Of a DNA stretch of 64,000 nt, positions 31,050 through 42,199 are shown one piece after another (the stretch's first letter is position 1; each line of letters starts with the position of its first letter). The stretch is from Macrocystis pyrifera (Eukaryota; Sar; Phaeophyceae; Laminariales; Laminariaceae): the NCBI GenBank assembly GCA_031763025.1, contig JASSKH010000015.1, positions 12,938,774 through 13,002,773 of the forward strand, read 5' to 3'. Below the pieces are notes generated by a model. It saw nothing but the letters and a program-made list of their open reading frames with translations, searched no databases and was not told where the DNA came from. The position numbers were made by a program, and so were the translations under genes.

Positions 31050-32591
31050 GACGGGGAAATATCGAAGTATGTTGATATTTTACAAGGAGTTGCACAGGGT
31101 GGTGCGTTGTCACCTAACCTATTCAATATATATATATTAACGACCTGATAGTAGCAGTCGAACCAGCAAGGCAGGGAGTCACGGTAGGGGAACATACGGT
31201 GTCGGGATTGATGTTTGCGGATGACTTCATGGGGATGTCAGAAGCGCCCGAAGGACTGCAGAAACAAATAGAGAAGGCGCTAGAATACACTAGGAAATAT
31301 AGGGTGACGGCAACCGTCAAGAAATGCGCTGTTGTTGTTTGCAACGAAGATAAGGTGAACCCGGCAAATTTCAGTTGGAAGTGGGGAGAAGATAAACTGC
31401 CGATCGAAGACCAGTATACGTGCCTTGGCGTAGAGATATCAGAAGACCGCTCTTGGGATACACATATAGCAAAAGTAATAGGAAAGGGTAAGTCAGACGT
31501 AGGCAAGATGGATGCAATCCTAACAGACCCGCATCTTGACACTAGGATTAACAAACGTATCCTGATGAATGTAATAGTACCAAAGCTAGAGTATGCAGGA
31601 GAAGTATGGGAAGGGAACGCGAAACTCGTAAAGCAGTTGGAAACAGTACAGATGACAGCAGCAGCTCAATAAATCCCGAGATACTCAAGAGCGACTACAG
31701 TAGCAATACAGTATTAAGAGCAGAACTGAGAATGCACCAACTCAAGACAAATCGAGACATGAGAAAGTTGAAATGGCAACATAAAATAAGGAAAATGCCA
31801 AAAAAAAGAGGTTGCCAGCCATAGTTGCTAGAGCCGCGTGCGAGAAAGTAACTAAAGGGCGAGCTGGAATAAGGTGGGATATCGTAGTTGAGAAAGTATG
31901 GAAGTATATGCGGGGAAATAAAAAAAGGTGATGTCCACCGGGAAGTTTGGGAGGTACAAGGCAGCAGTAGAAGAAAGGATATAAATAAGGGAAAGGCTAG
32001 CGCTAAGAAATAAGGTGGAATCGGAGAAACACTTGGAGATATACACGGGGGATTGAGAGAAGGAATAGGAATGAAAACGTATTTGCACGGCCCAATGGAC
32101 TTCGCGAAAACGCTGAAACTGCGCTTTCGTGTAGGTGACCTGGATCTGCCAGAAAGAAGAAAGAGGTATACTAGTAGCCGGGAGGAGGAGGTAATAGATG
32201 CACAGATGGGCCCGTGTGGCAAAGCAATAGAGAGTAGAACTCACATACTTCAGTAGCAGGAGAATGTGAAACGTACAAAGAGGAGCGGGATGTGTTAGAA
32301 GAGGAGATAAGGGAAACAGACGAATGTGAAATGGAGGAAATTGATACACTGGATAGCAGCGGGAGAAAACGATCGCTATCCTAGGAGATAGATGATGGCC
32401 ACAGGCGGCCAAACAGGAAGGGGATAAAATAGCAAAATGTTTCTATGTAATATATGGAAACAACATACTGAGCGCCCAATTGTTGGAGGTGTCTCTATTA
32501 GGAGTAGAAACAGTGCTCCGTCTCGAAAGGAATGCGTGGTCAATGGTCAAATGACTAAATCAAGCAACGAATGAGTACGCCCCGCCCCCCG
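31050..32591 (+). mobile_element. PolyC-LINE (non-LTR retrotransposon), 5'-truncated
   Basis: It starts inside reverse transcriptase motif B (GEISKYVDILQGVAQG). The FADD catalytic motif (LMFADDF) is at about 31211, and YTCLGVEISEDRSWDTHIAK follows. A C-terminal zinc-finger-like segment is at about 32190-32250. The 3' end reads GCGTGGTCAATGGTCAAATG, then CGAATGAGTACGCCCCGCCC, so the tail is C-rich. Frames are broken (an extra TA in IYINDL near 31125, an early stop near 31670), so the copy is dead. Confidence 0.85.
31199..31672 (+). pseudogene. LINE reverse transcriptase fragment with FADD motif
   Basis: This fragment would belong to an enzyme that copies LINE RNA into the target site. The 157 codons cover palm motifs C to E and the thumb: MSGLMFADDFMGMSEAPEGL (catalytic Asp pair), TATVKKCAVVVCNEDK and LGVEISEDRSW, then VIVPKLEYAGEVWEGNAKLV. 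The minus-strand copy at 58.9-59.6 kb shows about 90% similar residues over this part and continues upstream. The frame ends at AAAQ, where the other copy reads AAKKILRCSS. It belongs to the element at 31050-32591. Confidence 0.8.
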
Positions 32592-32594
32592 GAA

Positions 32595-33760
32595 AGGCCA
32601 CCCTCAGCAACGTAGGGGAGCTGGGTAACCGTGTCCGCCACCCCGCGCACCCCGCTGCCCTGAACCGCCAGCTGTCTAAGAGAGAACGCCCCTTCCAAAT
32701 CGGACAACCCGCTAGGACGGCAAAAAAAACGAGACCCATGGGCACGGTATGCCATTGACTAGAAGGAGTCGGCATCGTAATGCAATGCAAGCAACACACA
32801 GGGGCTTGCCTCTCTCAGGGGCGGGAGCTGTGCCGTCTTCGCCTTCCGGCGCGACCAAAGGACTCGTTTCGAGTCGTTCCCGCGTATTGAAGTTCGTGGG
32901 ACGGTAGACGAGTGAGTCTGTACGTGGCATCAACGTTCTTGCGATGGTAATAACGCCATGTGGGCATAGCCAGACACTCGCCTCGCAAGGACGTGCTCTC
33001 GAGCAGGAACACAGGTCAACCAGAACCAGTCACTGCTTCACACGGTGCCCCCCAAATGAAGGGGGGGGGGGGGGTTCATTTATTGCCTTAGTGTATTGAT
33101 CATGGAAATTGTGGAGAGCGCCGTGCCGCCTGGACCGTCCTAGGAAATCCTAGCGGGTTTCCTACCAGTATTTAGGCATGTGTACGATTTGGATGTTCGC
33201 TGGGATGATGGGATACCAACACATTACATCACGCTCAATTTTGCCGCTTGTGTGTGCTTCTGCGAAACTACCTATCCAGCCGTGTGTGCATTGATACTGC
33301 CCCCGAACCTCTGCTAAGTTCAGGGGTAATATACATAGGTTTGGAGGTGTGATCGCCGGATAGATACACATATCATACGGGTACCTCGTACACTTAGCTA
33401 TCAGGAGAGAGGAAGTCCTTGGGATGCGCGCCCCTTGGAGGAACTTCCACACCAAGTCGGTCCTGCTCGACAACACCCACCACAACACCGATCCACAAGC
33501 TTGGGAACACCAGCTCAGCGTAGAGGCACTGTGTAGGTCGGGATTGCTGTGATTGATGCTGGGGGCGTGGATCACCAGCCGCCGCTATCTCCGAGGCGCG
33601 CAAGCGCCAACACTCTACGCATATCCAGGAAAGTAGGTGTCACTATGTATCCTTCAACGAGGGGAGCCACGAGCTTTCAACCTTTGCGGTGGAACGATTT
33701 GGGCGCCTCGGAGTCGTGAGGGCAGCATCTTCATCGACCAGCTGGCAGCAAGCAGTCGAT
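32595..33760. other. Unassigned DNA with a diverged repeat
   Basis: A G run at 33061-33074 is followed by TTCATTTATTGCCTTAGTG, possibly a worn PolyC-LINE end. 33118-33290 resembles 35090-35265 (see those entries). Minus-strand frames of 65-79 codons at 32.6-33.0 kb are not recognised. Confidence 0.35.
33118..33290 (-). repeat. Diverged repeat, copy 1
   Basis: CCGTGCCGCCTGGACCGTCC, GCGGGTTTCCTACCAGTA and TGTGTGTGCTTCTGCGAAA line up with parts of 35090-35265. On the minus strand both read IGSFAEAHT / VGTLRKANT followed by a W/C-containing stretch, so this may be an old coding repeat. Confidence 0.4.
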
Positions 33761-33766
33761 GCTTGT

Positions 33767-33896
33767 GGAGGGGGGGGGGGAGGTGTACTCATGTCACGCA
33801 TGGCCGCACAGAAGTCGTATGGCCATAGACCCTCGGACCCCTACAATGCCGCAACAGAGCACGTCAGGTTTTCACCGACCAGGCCGACATGGATTG
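33767..33896 (-). mobile_element. PolyC-SINE, 5'-truncated copy
   Basis: The G run (33768-33782) then GTGTACTCATGTCACGCATG, running to ACCAGGCCGACATGGATTGG, where a new G run begins. Same breakpoint as the copies at 1.3 and 58.0 kb. Confidence 0.7.
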
Positions 33897-34051
33897 GAGG
33901 GGAGGGGGGGGGGGGGGGGGGAGTTAATGGCGAGGACGATGCTGAAAGAGCGTGTCTGTTATGTGTTGCAGATCGTCTCGGTGACCGCCCAGGTTGCCAT
34001 CCCGCGGCTAGTGGGTCGTCAAGAGACCACAAGGAGGAGGGGGGGGAGGGG

Positions 34052-34247
34052 GGAGGGGGGGGTGCATAGCCGTAGCCGTACGACCATAGAACCTCGCATC
34101 CCTAGGACGGAGCACGGCAGGTTTTCACCGGACCAGACAGACATTCATTGCTTGCACCAAGCGCGATTCGAAAAAAAACGTGAGGTGTTGGGCCAGTTGC
34201 ATGAAGGGTGAACTGCGTCCTACTTAGAAACCCTCGTGAGGCGGTTT
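34052..34247 (-). mobile_element. PolyC-SINE, 5'-truncated copy
   Basis: The G-rich run then GTGCATAGCCGTAGCCGTAC to CCTCGTGAGGCGG. It lacks the GTACTC junction and part of the AATGCCGGGACGG block. Confidence 0.7.
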
Positions 34248-34261
34248 GAGGGAGGAGGGAA

Positions 34262-34722
34262 TGGGAAGGGGGGGGGGGGGGGGCGTACCCCATTCGTCGC
34301 TTGCCTTAGTCATTAGACCATTGACCACGCATCCCTTTCGAGACGGAGCACCGTTACTACTCCCAATAGAGACACCTCCAACAGTTGGGCGCTCATTACG
34401 TTGTTTCCTAGTATTACATAGAAACTTTTCGCTAAATGTATTCCTTCCTGTTTCGCCGCCTGTGACCACCATCTATCTCCTAGGATAGCGATCGTTTTCT
34501 CGCTGCTCTCTGGTGTACCAAAGTTCTCCATGTCACATTTCGTCTATTATTTTCGTCTCCTCTTCTAACACATCCCGTTCCTCCTTGTACATTTCGCTTT
34601 CTCACACTAGATGAGTTCTAATTTCCATTGCTTTGCCACATGAGCACATCTGTACATCTATTCCCTCCTCCTCCCGGCTACTGGTATACATCTTCCTTCT
34701 CTTTCTGGCAGGTTCAGGTCCC
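34262..34722 (-). mobile_element. PolyC-LINE 3' end, 5'-truncated
   Basis: The G run (34267-34283) then CGTACCCCATTCGTCGCTTG. It carries the complete last ~450 bp of the family on the minus strand, including coding remnants GRNTFSEKFLCN / MSAQLLEVSLLG and the zinc-finger-like SCGKAMEIRTH. It breaks off near 34722. Confidence 0.8.
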
Positions 34723-34949
34723 GGGGGAAGGAGGGGTGACAGACCCACGGACATGACGTGTAGATGGAGCCTGGACGCGGTCTGGGTTTTAGGTTTCGAG
34801 CGTGCAGACAAACGTGAGACTATGCAAAAAAATGGTGGAGAAAGGGCGAAACACTCGATCGTCCGTGGAGTAGGAAATGGAGCGAATACATACCAGGTAC
34901 CAGGTACTGCAGATTTGGGGAAGGGAAAAGGAATGCAGCCTTAAAACTA

Positions 34950-35054
34950 TTACGGGGATCCATAGGTAATAGGACCTATGGTGTACATAAAGCCCTATAT
35001 ATTTACCTGTTTTTACTAACAATATCTGGTCCTATTTACTATGGTCCCCCGTAA
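34950..35054 (-). mobile_element. MITE-G5, complete copy
   Basis: Full length, minus orientation, TA on both sides. Confidence 0.85.
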
Positions 35055-35089
35055 TAGAATACTACCGTAGTTTGGGTGAGAATGATACT

Positions 35090-35265
35090 GCACCGTACAC
35101 TGTGGCATCTGGGCCATCCCAGGACAGCCTTGCGGGTCCCCTACTAGCAAGTAGGTGTGCATGCGACATGAGTTTACTGGTCGAAATGTCACACCATAAC
35201 ACCACTCTGCCGTTTGCTCTCTGGTTGTGTTGGCTTTTCTGAGAGTCCCCACCTATTTATGTATC
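35090..35265 (-). repeat. Diverged repeat, copy 2
   Basis: Partner of 33118-33290. It contains GGGCCATCCCAGGACAGCC and CCGTTTGCTCTCTGGTTG. Confidence 0.4.
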
Positions 35266-35269
35266 TCTA

Positions 35270-36690
35270 TCTGTCGCCGGGAGCGCAAGAATGGGCCGGA
35301 CGCCGTAACATCCAACAACCAACACAACACACAGCGGCAACCGCAAACTGTTTGGATCAGCGTTTTTTAAGCGTCACTTCCGAGAGGTACTTACGTACGA
35401 GTCTTCTCGCACATTACGTATATACTTGGTAGGCACATAAACTTCGTGTTGTATGTATGCCTACCATTACTCGTATATTCGTGTTTATAGCTTGAAAATA
35501 TCAAATTATCTTAACGTTTGCACTGCGCTTTGATTCTTAGATTTCTTATTATTATACGAAGTAGGATTCAAACGAAATAACATTACAGCAGTAGTATTAA
35601 TAGCGTATGAATATATTGAAAACACCGAATGAATGATGCGAAGTATTATGATATACCTTCTGATATATGATTGTATGTCTCAGGGCCTGGTCTCGTGGCG
35701 GGCGGGCAGATATGCAATTACGGAAATTAGTAGAAGAGGCATATACGCGCATACGTACTCATTTTGTTGTTGTCTGTTGCTGCTGTTGCTGCTGTCATTG
35801 CTGTGTTGCTGATTGGGGCCAGTAGTATCAGGCGGAGAAATACGAGCGTCGGTTGGGTGCTGGGGACTCGGGGAGATATTATAAGGTAGGTGGGTGGGTG
35901 GGTCTGTACCTGCAATGAATATATATGCTATACCGGTACAAGCAGCTAAAATGAAATGATGTGGGGAATGGAAATTGGGAAACGACTATCAGAGAAGTGT
36001 ATGAGGGATACTAATGATGTACGGAAGGATATTGGGTTTATTGGATAGGAACGGCATCTTCTATCTACGCTATGTTGTCGGAAGGCAAACAAAAAATTAT
36101 AATAACAATAATAATGAATGCGAGTAAATATATACACAGGCAGCGGTATGAAATATATATGCTCTCAGCACTTTCAAGTTGGCCACTATATTAACAGCTT
36201 TGTTTTGGTGGACAGTGGGTTGCCGGAGATAGCGTGTAGGGCGGTGCTACGTCGAAAAGTTCTCTGTGAGGGGAAGAAGGTTGTTTCGTCCCTATTTGTG
36301 GTTGGGTGTGGAAGGGTGCTGTATGTGCCGTGTGTGCTGCATGTATGTACAGCAGTGTGTACAGTATATGTACTGCATGTACTGTATGTGCTGTATTTGT
36401 TATATATGTGTGCTGTGTATATCGTATGTATATAATATGCATATATGTACATACATATATATGTCTTGTATACTGTATATACCTGGTATAGTATGTCGTA
36501 TGTGATGTACCGAGTACTGCTGTGTGTCAAGTATTTGACGATTGGCATGTGTACCGGCTCGTAGCTAGTGTGTAGGCTTAGACCCGATTTCCGATGATCA
36601 AACAATACACGGCCTACTACCCTGGATGTTGAGGTAAACGCGAAGTAACGTTGAAAGTGAACTTGCACGAGAAGCTTCGATAGAAAAGAC
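35270..36690. other. Low-complexity DNA
   Basis: (TGC)n-like runs near 35770, (GGGT)n near 35890, and a TGTACTGTATGTGCTGTATT-type array at 36295-36430 with a TA-rich inverted segment near 36440-36470. Frames through the array are Tyr/Met/Cys-rich artefacts. Confidence 0.5.
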
Positions 36691-36691
36691 G

Positions 36692-36942
36692 GGTTCTACT
36701 ATAGAGGTAGCACATTTCCGCTAAAATGTTTTCTGAATGACGGGGCTCCTTAACCTAAAATTGTCAAAATGCCAATCTTGTTTCGAAAAATGGCGTTGTT
36801 GTATGCTTGGGACATGGATGGAATTATTCATCGGGATGCAATTTGATTTTCGCTCAAGTCAGTTTTCTGGTGAGGTATGGAGCTCCTTAAGGTCAAGTGA
36901 CGAGTCACAGAAAAAATAGGGTGAACCTCTATCGTAGAACGC
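36692..36942. mobile_element. MITE-D, complete copy
   Basis: Ends GGTTCTACTATAGAGGTAGC and GAACCTCTATCGTAGAACGC are inverted repeats of each other (16-18 bp). The interior includes GACGGGGCTCCTTAACC and GGAGCTCCTTAAGGTCAAG. 251 bp, non-coding. Confidence 0.75.
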
Positions 36943-37054
36943 CTCAAGATGAGACAGTGAGATAGTGTGGTGACCCCCATCAGGGTAGCTAGAACGTTTG
37001 TGCATACGAAGGTTTCCTTAACTTTTGTGCATACATACGAAGGTTTCCTTTTTT

Positions 37055-37157
37055 TTTTCCGGGGATTTCTTCTTTCAGGAATGTTTTGAGGGATCAATGT
37101 TCAAGCTCATCATGCTGCACATTGTCGGATGGCAAGCATAGTAATAATAATAATAAG
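37055..37157 (+). repeat. Dispersed 3'-end-like repeat, copy 1
   Basis: GGAATGTTTTGAGGGATCAA, then CACATTGTCGGATGGCAAGC, then (ATAATA)n. The ending in a simple repeat suggests a LINE or SINE tail. Copies at 38507 and 46336. Confidence 0.5.
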
Positions 37158-37348
37158 ATTCTTCTGTTCAGCAGCCGATGATGAGCATGTTGAGTGAGAT
37201 CTGAGAGTTCAAGAAGTATGGTGTGCGCGTGTGCTCGTTGCGTAGCTCTCGATCAAACCCTGAAACCAAAAATATGAAACCGTTATATCCGCCACGACGA
37301 CCCGTAAGGCTTATTTCCCGAAAATTCCACTGGTCTTCCAGGGTACAA

Positions 37349-37467
37349 TTACGGCGGACCATACCGTAGTAAATAGCACCAAATATTGTTAGTAAAAATA
37401 GGGAGATCTATCTTTTTTTTAGCGTACCGTAGGTCCTACGACGTCGTATTTACATGGCCCTCCGTAA
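37349..37467 (+). mobile_element. MITE-G5, diverged copy
   Basis: 119 bp with an internal insertion near the right end (ACGACGTCGT). Ends TTACGGCGG and CTCCGTAA. Confidence 0.75.
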
Positions 37468-37474
37468 TAATATA

Positions 37475-37980
37475 TTCAACCAAGACATCCAATTTTAACC
37501 AGATACTGGTACGACTATAGCCCCGCCTACGTGCGTACGTACTCCGTATTACAAAGACTAAGACTTATTGTATGACTGAGACAGGCTACACTACAAGCGT
37601 GTAAAGAGCACAAGCTCTGCTGTGTGCCTCTGTACTTGTTATCCTGCCATTCGAGTAGCTATATGCTGCGCTATGCTGCTCTCTGCCTACGATGTGAGTA
37701 CTGTAGTATGTTGCAGCTTTGCCATGCTGCCAGAGGGTGCTCGTTATGTGTAGGAGTGTACACAAGTCTAGAGTACAAGACCTGTTGATACGGATTGGTA
37801 ATAGATCACATGAAAACTGTGATACGGAACAGATCAATCACTACCCCTATAGAAGGGTATACTCCCTACGACTATTCTGGTGATATAGTACGAGCAACGT
37901 TGTAGCAGATTACCCTGCTAACTGTGCTATCAAGCAGCGACTAGATTATACCGACTACTGCTCTAACAGGTGACATCTCT
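37475..37980. other. Unassigned DNA
   Basis: No family match and no gene recognised. Confidence 0.35.
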
Positions 37981-37984
37981 AGTA

Positions 37985-38089
37985 TTACGGAGGACAATAG
38001 TAAATAGGACCTACGGTACACACAAAAAACCTATATATTTCCTATTTTTCCCAACAATATTTAGTTGTGTTTACTACGGTCCCCCGCAA
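37985..38089 (-). mobile_element. MITE-G5, complete copy
   Basis: Full length. The right end is CCCCCGCAA. TA on both sides. Confidence 0.85.
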
Positions 38090-38104
38090 TAGCGCGTACA
38101 ACTG

Positions 38105-38241
38105 ATGTATGTACTGTGTCAGGTATGTGCCTGTACGTACTACTGTATGTACTCTATGTGCTGTATGTGCTGTGTTTGCGCATATATATGCTGCTGTATG
38201 TACTGTATGTACTACCTGGTATATTGTATGTACTGTATGTA
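38105..38241 (+). repeat. TGTACTGTATG-type array
   Basis: Irregular repeats of GTACTGTATGTACT and variants, similar in type to 36295-36430. Confidence 0.7.
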
Positions 38242-38506
38242 GGGGGATAAAGGGAAGTGACGGAGCCACATCAAGTAAAAGGGGGGCGGGAGTATAGAGG
38301 GAATAATGGGTGATATTTATCTACTTAGAGCAGAAGGAAGATATGCTGCTGGTGCATGCACCTGTTCATGTTAAGAAGAGGAATGCATATCTATTGTATT
38401 CCAAGTACTTGTAGTACTCGATTTGTGTCCGCCTGAAACTTGCGCGCTGTGTAGACAGTCAACACGTAATGTCAGACGTCAAGGGATAGAACATATCCCT
38501 TCTTGG

Positions 38507-38590
38507 TTTTCTTATTTCGGAAATTGTTTGTGGGTGATCAACGTTGAAGCTCATCCTGCCTGCCTGCACGTTGTCGGATGGCAAACGCGA
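38507..38590 (+). repeat. Dispersed 3'-end-like repeat, copy 2
   Basis: GGGTGATCAACGTTGAAGCT and CACGTTGTCGGATGGCAAAC match the 37-kb copy; there is no ATA tail here. Confidence 0.5.
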
Positions 38591-39126
38591 TGAGCAAACG
38601 TCGCTGGGCGGAATTCTGGGGGGCGGGGGGGAGCAGCGGCGAGGTTGCTTGCGGCCGGATTGGATGCCACGCAAGGGAGATAACCTTGTGGGGCGATTAC
38701 GCAGGGCAGGGAGGGGATAATCTACGAGGGTGCTGGGATAAGGACATTTCCCAGGGAGGAAAAGAGGAGACCAACGCAGCACTTACTGCCGCCACCGAAC
38801 AAATAGGCGAGGGTATCACGCTCACCACAAGGAGAGAGGTTCAAGGCTGCCGAAGTGTAAACACCCTCGCCTTTGCGAGGGTGCCGATCATGTCGAGAAG
38901 AGGCAACCACCAAGGACACAAGATTCGAGGGGAGGGGGCAGGGACACCAATACCTACACGACCAGGAACTACTAAAATTAGAGTGTCCGCTCGCACGATC
39001 ACGGGGGCTCAGGGGGGAATATGCCCTCAAGAGCGCGGGAGGACAACCACGCGTTGCCGCCTAGCTTGCGGAGACCGTCCGACAAGGTGCCGGCTGCACG
39101 AGCTTCAACGTTGTCATGGTCCCTAA
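38578..39126 (+). CDS. Unrecognised 182-codon open frame
   Basis: I do not recognise this frame. It is the longest + strand frame in the area that is neither simple repeat nor a known element of this window. It begins with a non-ATG or internal ATG (MANAMSKRRWAEFWGAGGSS), is rich in Gly, Arg and Thr and ends QRCHGP. An overlapping minus-strand frame of 102 codons and a shifted + frame are also open, typical of GC-rich non-coding or decayed element DNA. The first bases overlap the dispersed repeat at 38.5 kb, so the start is probably not genuine. Confidence 0.15.
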   Translation: MANAMSKRRWAEFWGAGGSSGEVACGRIGCHAREITLWGDYAGQGGDNLRGCWDKDISQGGKEETNAALTAATEQIGEGITLTTRREVQGCRSVNTLAFARVPIMSRRGNHQGHKIRGEGAGTPIPTRPGTTKIRVSARTITGAQGGICPQERGRTTTRCRLACGDRPTRCRLHELQRCHGP

Positions 39127-39129
39127 CAA

Positions 39130-39515
39130 ACATTCCCCGCGAGAAGGAAATCAAAGGAAATCAAAAACATGAAAAATAAATATCTGGACCAAGTCTCCTT
39201 CTGTGCCCATACTTCCTGCTTACCCTCTACCTACGTTTATAATAATTGCTGAATATGGTTTGGAGGATGTATACTATAGAGACCGACAGAAAATTGCCAA
39301 CTTGAATCGCGCGAGTAGCAAACTGTTACGAAAATTGGTGTAGAATTTGCGGCCGAACATCTATCGGTAGACTAATGCTGTTTACAGCATTCTGATTGTG
39401 CAGTTGACCAGCGTTCGACAATGGAAGAGGTTGCACGTTGGAAAGTGGTTTCACCTACAGTAAACTGTACCAATAATAGCTTGCAGTTGGCAAGCTGTAC
39501 GAGAGCAAGAAGACT
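39130..39515. other. Unassigned DNA
   Basis: Nothing recognised. Confidence 0.35.
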
Positions 39516-39642
39516 GGAACGACCTCTATCTCTCCACAGAAGCTTTCCTTCTCGAGATGGAAGAGGGTAAATGTTGGAACGACCTATCTTTCCACAGAAG
39601 CTTTCCTTCGAAGGATGGAAGAGGATAAATGTTGGAACGACA
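39516..39642 (+). repeat. ~60-bp tandem repeat, two and a bit units
   Basis: The unit contains TGGAACGACCT, CCACAGAAGCTTTCCTTC and GATGGAAGAGG followed by TAAATGT. Confidence 0.85.
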
Positions 39643-39717
39643 TTCCACTTTTAGTAGCGCCTTCGGAGGTATGCCGTGTTAAGGGGGAATGGTGCGTTTG
39701 GAAGCATACCACGATAG

Positions 39718-40231
39718 CGGGGGGGAGGGGGTGCACTCGATGCCGTGCATGGCCGTAGTCGTACGACCATAGACCCTCGCATCTCTACAATGCCGTGACG
39801 GAGCACGTCGGGTTTTCACCGACCAGGCAGGCATTGCGTGCACCAAGTACGAAGTGCCGTGAGGTTTTCGGCGAGTCGCATGAAGGGTCAGCTGCATCCT
39901 ACTTAGAATCGCTCATGAGGCGGACTTGCGCATGGATGACAGCTTTCATGAGCTAGTTTATTGCCCGGTGTAGCCACTTCCAGAGACAGCAGTGGGGATA
40001 CTATGTAACTGCCTTGTGGGTGCCTTACCATAAACACTACGTGATGCGATTATTCCCCTTGTGCGGAGTAATGATTCTCCACCCCGCACAAACGATATAA
40101 CTCGATCGCCAGCTGTGACCGACCGCCAAAACAAAAAAAACAGTGCCCTGGCTGTCTAGCTCACGTAGTGGGCGGTACATCTTTCAGTGTCGTTGCCAAA
40201 CGACGCCAACTCAACCTATATGTAGTATATA
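39718..40231 (-). mobile_element. PolyC-SINE, near full-length
   Basis: The G-rich run then GTGCACTCGATGCCGTGCAT. It runs through all family blocks to CCAACTCAACCTATATGTAG. The A run (internal T run on the minus strand) is at about 40124-40140. Confidence 0.8.
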
Positions 40232-40232
40232 G

Positions 40233-40631
40233 CGGGGGAACTCGATATCATGCATGGCCGTAGTCGTGTGACCATAGACCCTCGCATCCCTACAATGCCG
40301 GGACGGAGCACGTCGGATTTTCACCGATCAGGCAGACGCTGCTTGCAACAAGCGTGAAGCGCCGTAAGGTGTTGGGTGAGTCGCATGAAGGGTGAGCTGT
40401 AGTCTACTAGGAACCACCTGTGAGGCGCACTTGCAGCGGATGACAGCTTCGATTGTTTTTTTTTTCGATGTGGCCACTTCCAAAGACAGCAATGAGTATA
40501 CTATGCATCCGTCTGGTCGGTGCCTCATCACATGTATGGCACACACACTACGTGATACGACCATCCCCCTTGAGCGGAGTTAAGGTTCTTCACGCGGCAC
40601 TAATGATCTAACCTAACCACCACTCGTGGGA
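40233..40631 (-). mobile_element. PolyC-SINE, 5'-truncated
   Basis: It follows the previous copy immediately (GCGGGGGAACTCGATATC) and ends in the ACTAATGATCTAACC block, short of the internal T run. An internal T run at 40457-40465 is specific to this copy. Confidence 0.8.
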
Positions 40632-40661
40632 GAGGCTATGGGGGGTGTGCCACGGTTTAGC

Positions 40662-40712
40662 TGGGGGCAGGGTGTACTCGATATCATGCATGGCCGTCGT
40701 CATATGACCACA
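40662..40712 (-). mobile_element. PolyC-SINE 3'-end scrap
   Basis: GGGTGTACTCGATATCATGC to GTCATATGACCAC, then a G run. Confidence 0.65.
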
Positions 40713-40750
40713 AAGGGGGGAGGAACTTTTGGAGGCATGCCACGGTAGAG

Positions 40751-41270
40751 CGGGGGGAGGGGGGGGGGGTGTACTCGATAGGAGAGATGTACTCGATCTC
40801 ATGCATGGCCGTAGTCGTATGACCATAGACCCTCGCATCCCTACAATGCCGGGACGGAGCATGTCGGGTTTTCACCGACCAGGCAGACATTGCTTGCACC
40901 AAGCGCGAAGCGCCGTGAGGTGTCCGGCGATTCGCATGAAGGGTGAGCTGCATCCTACTAAGAACCGCTTGTGAGGCGGACTTGCATATGGATGACAGCT
41001 TGAGTTAGTTTAATTTCCGGTGTAGCCACTTCCAGAGACAGCAATGGGAGTACGATGTAACTGCCTCTTGGGTGCCTTACCTTGAACACTACATGATACG
41101 ATCAATTCCCTTGTGCAGAGTAAAGGTTCTTTACTTCGCACAAATGATCTCACTCGACAACCAGCTGTGGGCGACCGCCAAAAAAAAAGAAAAACGGTAC
41201 CCTGGATGTCTAGCTCACGTAGTGAGCGGCATGTTTTACAGTGTCGTTGCCAACCGACGCCAACCCAACC
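40751..41270 (-). mobile_element. PolyC-SINE, full-length copy
   Basis: Nearly identical to the copy at 3866-4424, including the doubled GTACTCGAT at the 3' end. It ends CAACCCAACC at 41270. It is preceded by GGAGGCATGCCACGGTAGAG, a unit of the C-tail minisatellite. Confidence 0.85.
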
Positions 41271-41274
41271 GGGG

Positions 41275-41425
41275 GGAGGAGGGGGGGTTGTTTTGGCCAT
41301 GTCACCGTAAGGGGGGTACGTTTGGAGTAAATCCCCGGTAAGAGTTGGGTACGTTTGGAGGCATGGTACGTTCTACACGCAGCAGAAAAGAAGTGTTGAG
41401 GCAACGCGGGGTCGTATTCGCGTTT
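41275..41425 (-). repeat. C-tail minisatellite, degenerate
   Basis: The plus-strand unit is roughly GGGGGGTACGTTTGGAGGCATGCCACGGTA: GTAC plus a G run alternates with TTTGGAGGCATG. Here about three units. Confidence 0.55.
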
Positions 41426-41430
41426 ACCTG

Positions 41431-41531
41431 GACCCTTTTAGGACTGCAGTCCCGTTCTGGGGGCATACCACTCTAATTATAAGTAATATGTCCCCAATAC
41501 TGATCTAAAGAGACTGCGGTCCAAAAAGGGC
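41431..41531. mobile_element. MITE-Q copy
   Basis: GACCCTTTTAGGACTGCAGT at the left and GACTGCGGTCCAAAAAGGG at the right. The centre is diverged. Confidence 0.65.
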
Positions 41532-41551
41532 TGATAGTCATCCCAATGTAG

Positions 41552-41973
41552 CGGGGGGGGGGGGTGTACTCCACATCATGCATGGCCGTAGTCGTATGAC
41601 CATAGACCCTCGCATCCCTACAATGCCGGGACGGAGCAAGTCGGTTTTCATCGACCAGGCAGCCATTGCTTGCACCAAGCGCGAAGCGCCGTGAGGTGTT
41701 GGGCGAGTCGCATGAAGGGTGAGCTGCATCCTACAAAGAACCGTTTTTGAGGCGGATTTTCTTGCAAGTGGATGACAGCGTCGATGAATCGATTTAATTT
41801 CTGGTGTGGCCACTTCCAGAGACAGCAATGGGTTTACTATGTAACTGCATCGCGGGCACCTTACCACATACACACTACCTGGTACGTGATATGATAATCC
41901 CCATTGTGCGCAGTAGTTGTTCTCCCCGCACAAAATTGATTTAACTCGACCTCCAGCCGTGGCAACCGGTGGC
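41552..41973 (-). mobile_element. PolyC-SINE, 5'-truncated
   Basis: The G run then TGTACTCCACATCATGCATG, to CTCCAGCCGTGGCAACC just before the internal T run position. Confidence 0.8.
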
Positions 41974-41989
41974 GAGATTTTTAACCCAG

Positions 41990-42180
41990 GTTCCATCATA
42001 ACGGGGGGTACCTCAGAAAAAAACACGGTAGGGGGGGGGAGGGGTGTACCCATGCCACACATGGCCGTAAGGAAGGGGGGCGTTTGGAGGCATGCTACAG
42101 CAGGAGTTAGGTGCGTTGGGAGGCATGTCACGGTGAGGGGTGGGTACTTTACACTGGCACCACGGTAGGGGTGCTACCTC
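41990..42180 (-). repeat. C-tail minisatellite with a PolyC-SINE scrap
   Basis: Repeated GGAGGCATG(C/T)CAC and GGGGGGTAC segments. At 42030-42071 the end of a PolyC-SINE (GTGTACCCATGCCACACATG) is embedded. Confidence 0.55.
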
Positions 42181-42199
42181 GGTTTTCCTTACCTCGTTT

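Noticed and set aside
30820-31113. Minus-strand frame of 97 codons before the PolyC-LINE
   Set aside because: It overlaps the 5' break of the LINE and has no recognisable motif.
36186-36668. 160-codon Tyr/His/Thr-rich frame
   Set aside because: It translates the TGTACTGTATG-type array.
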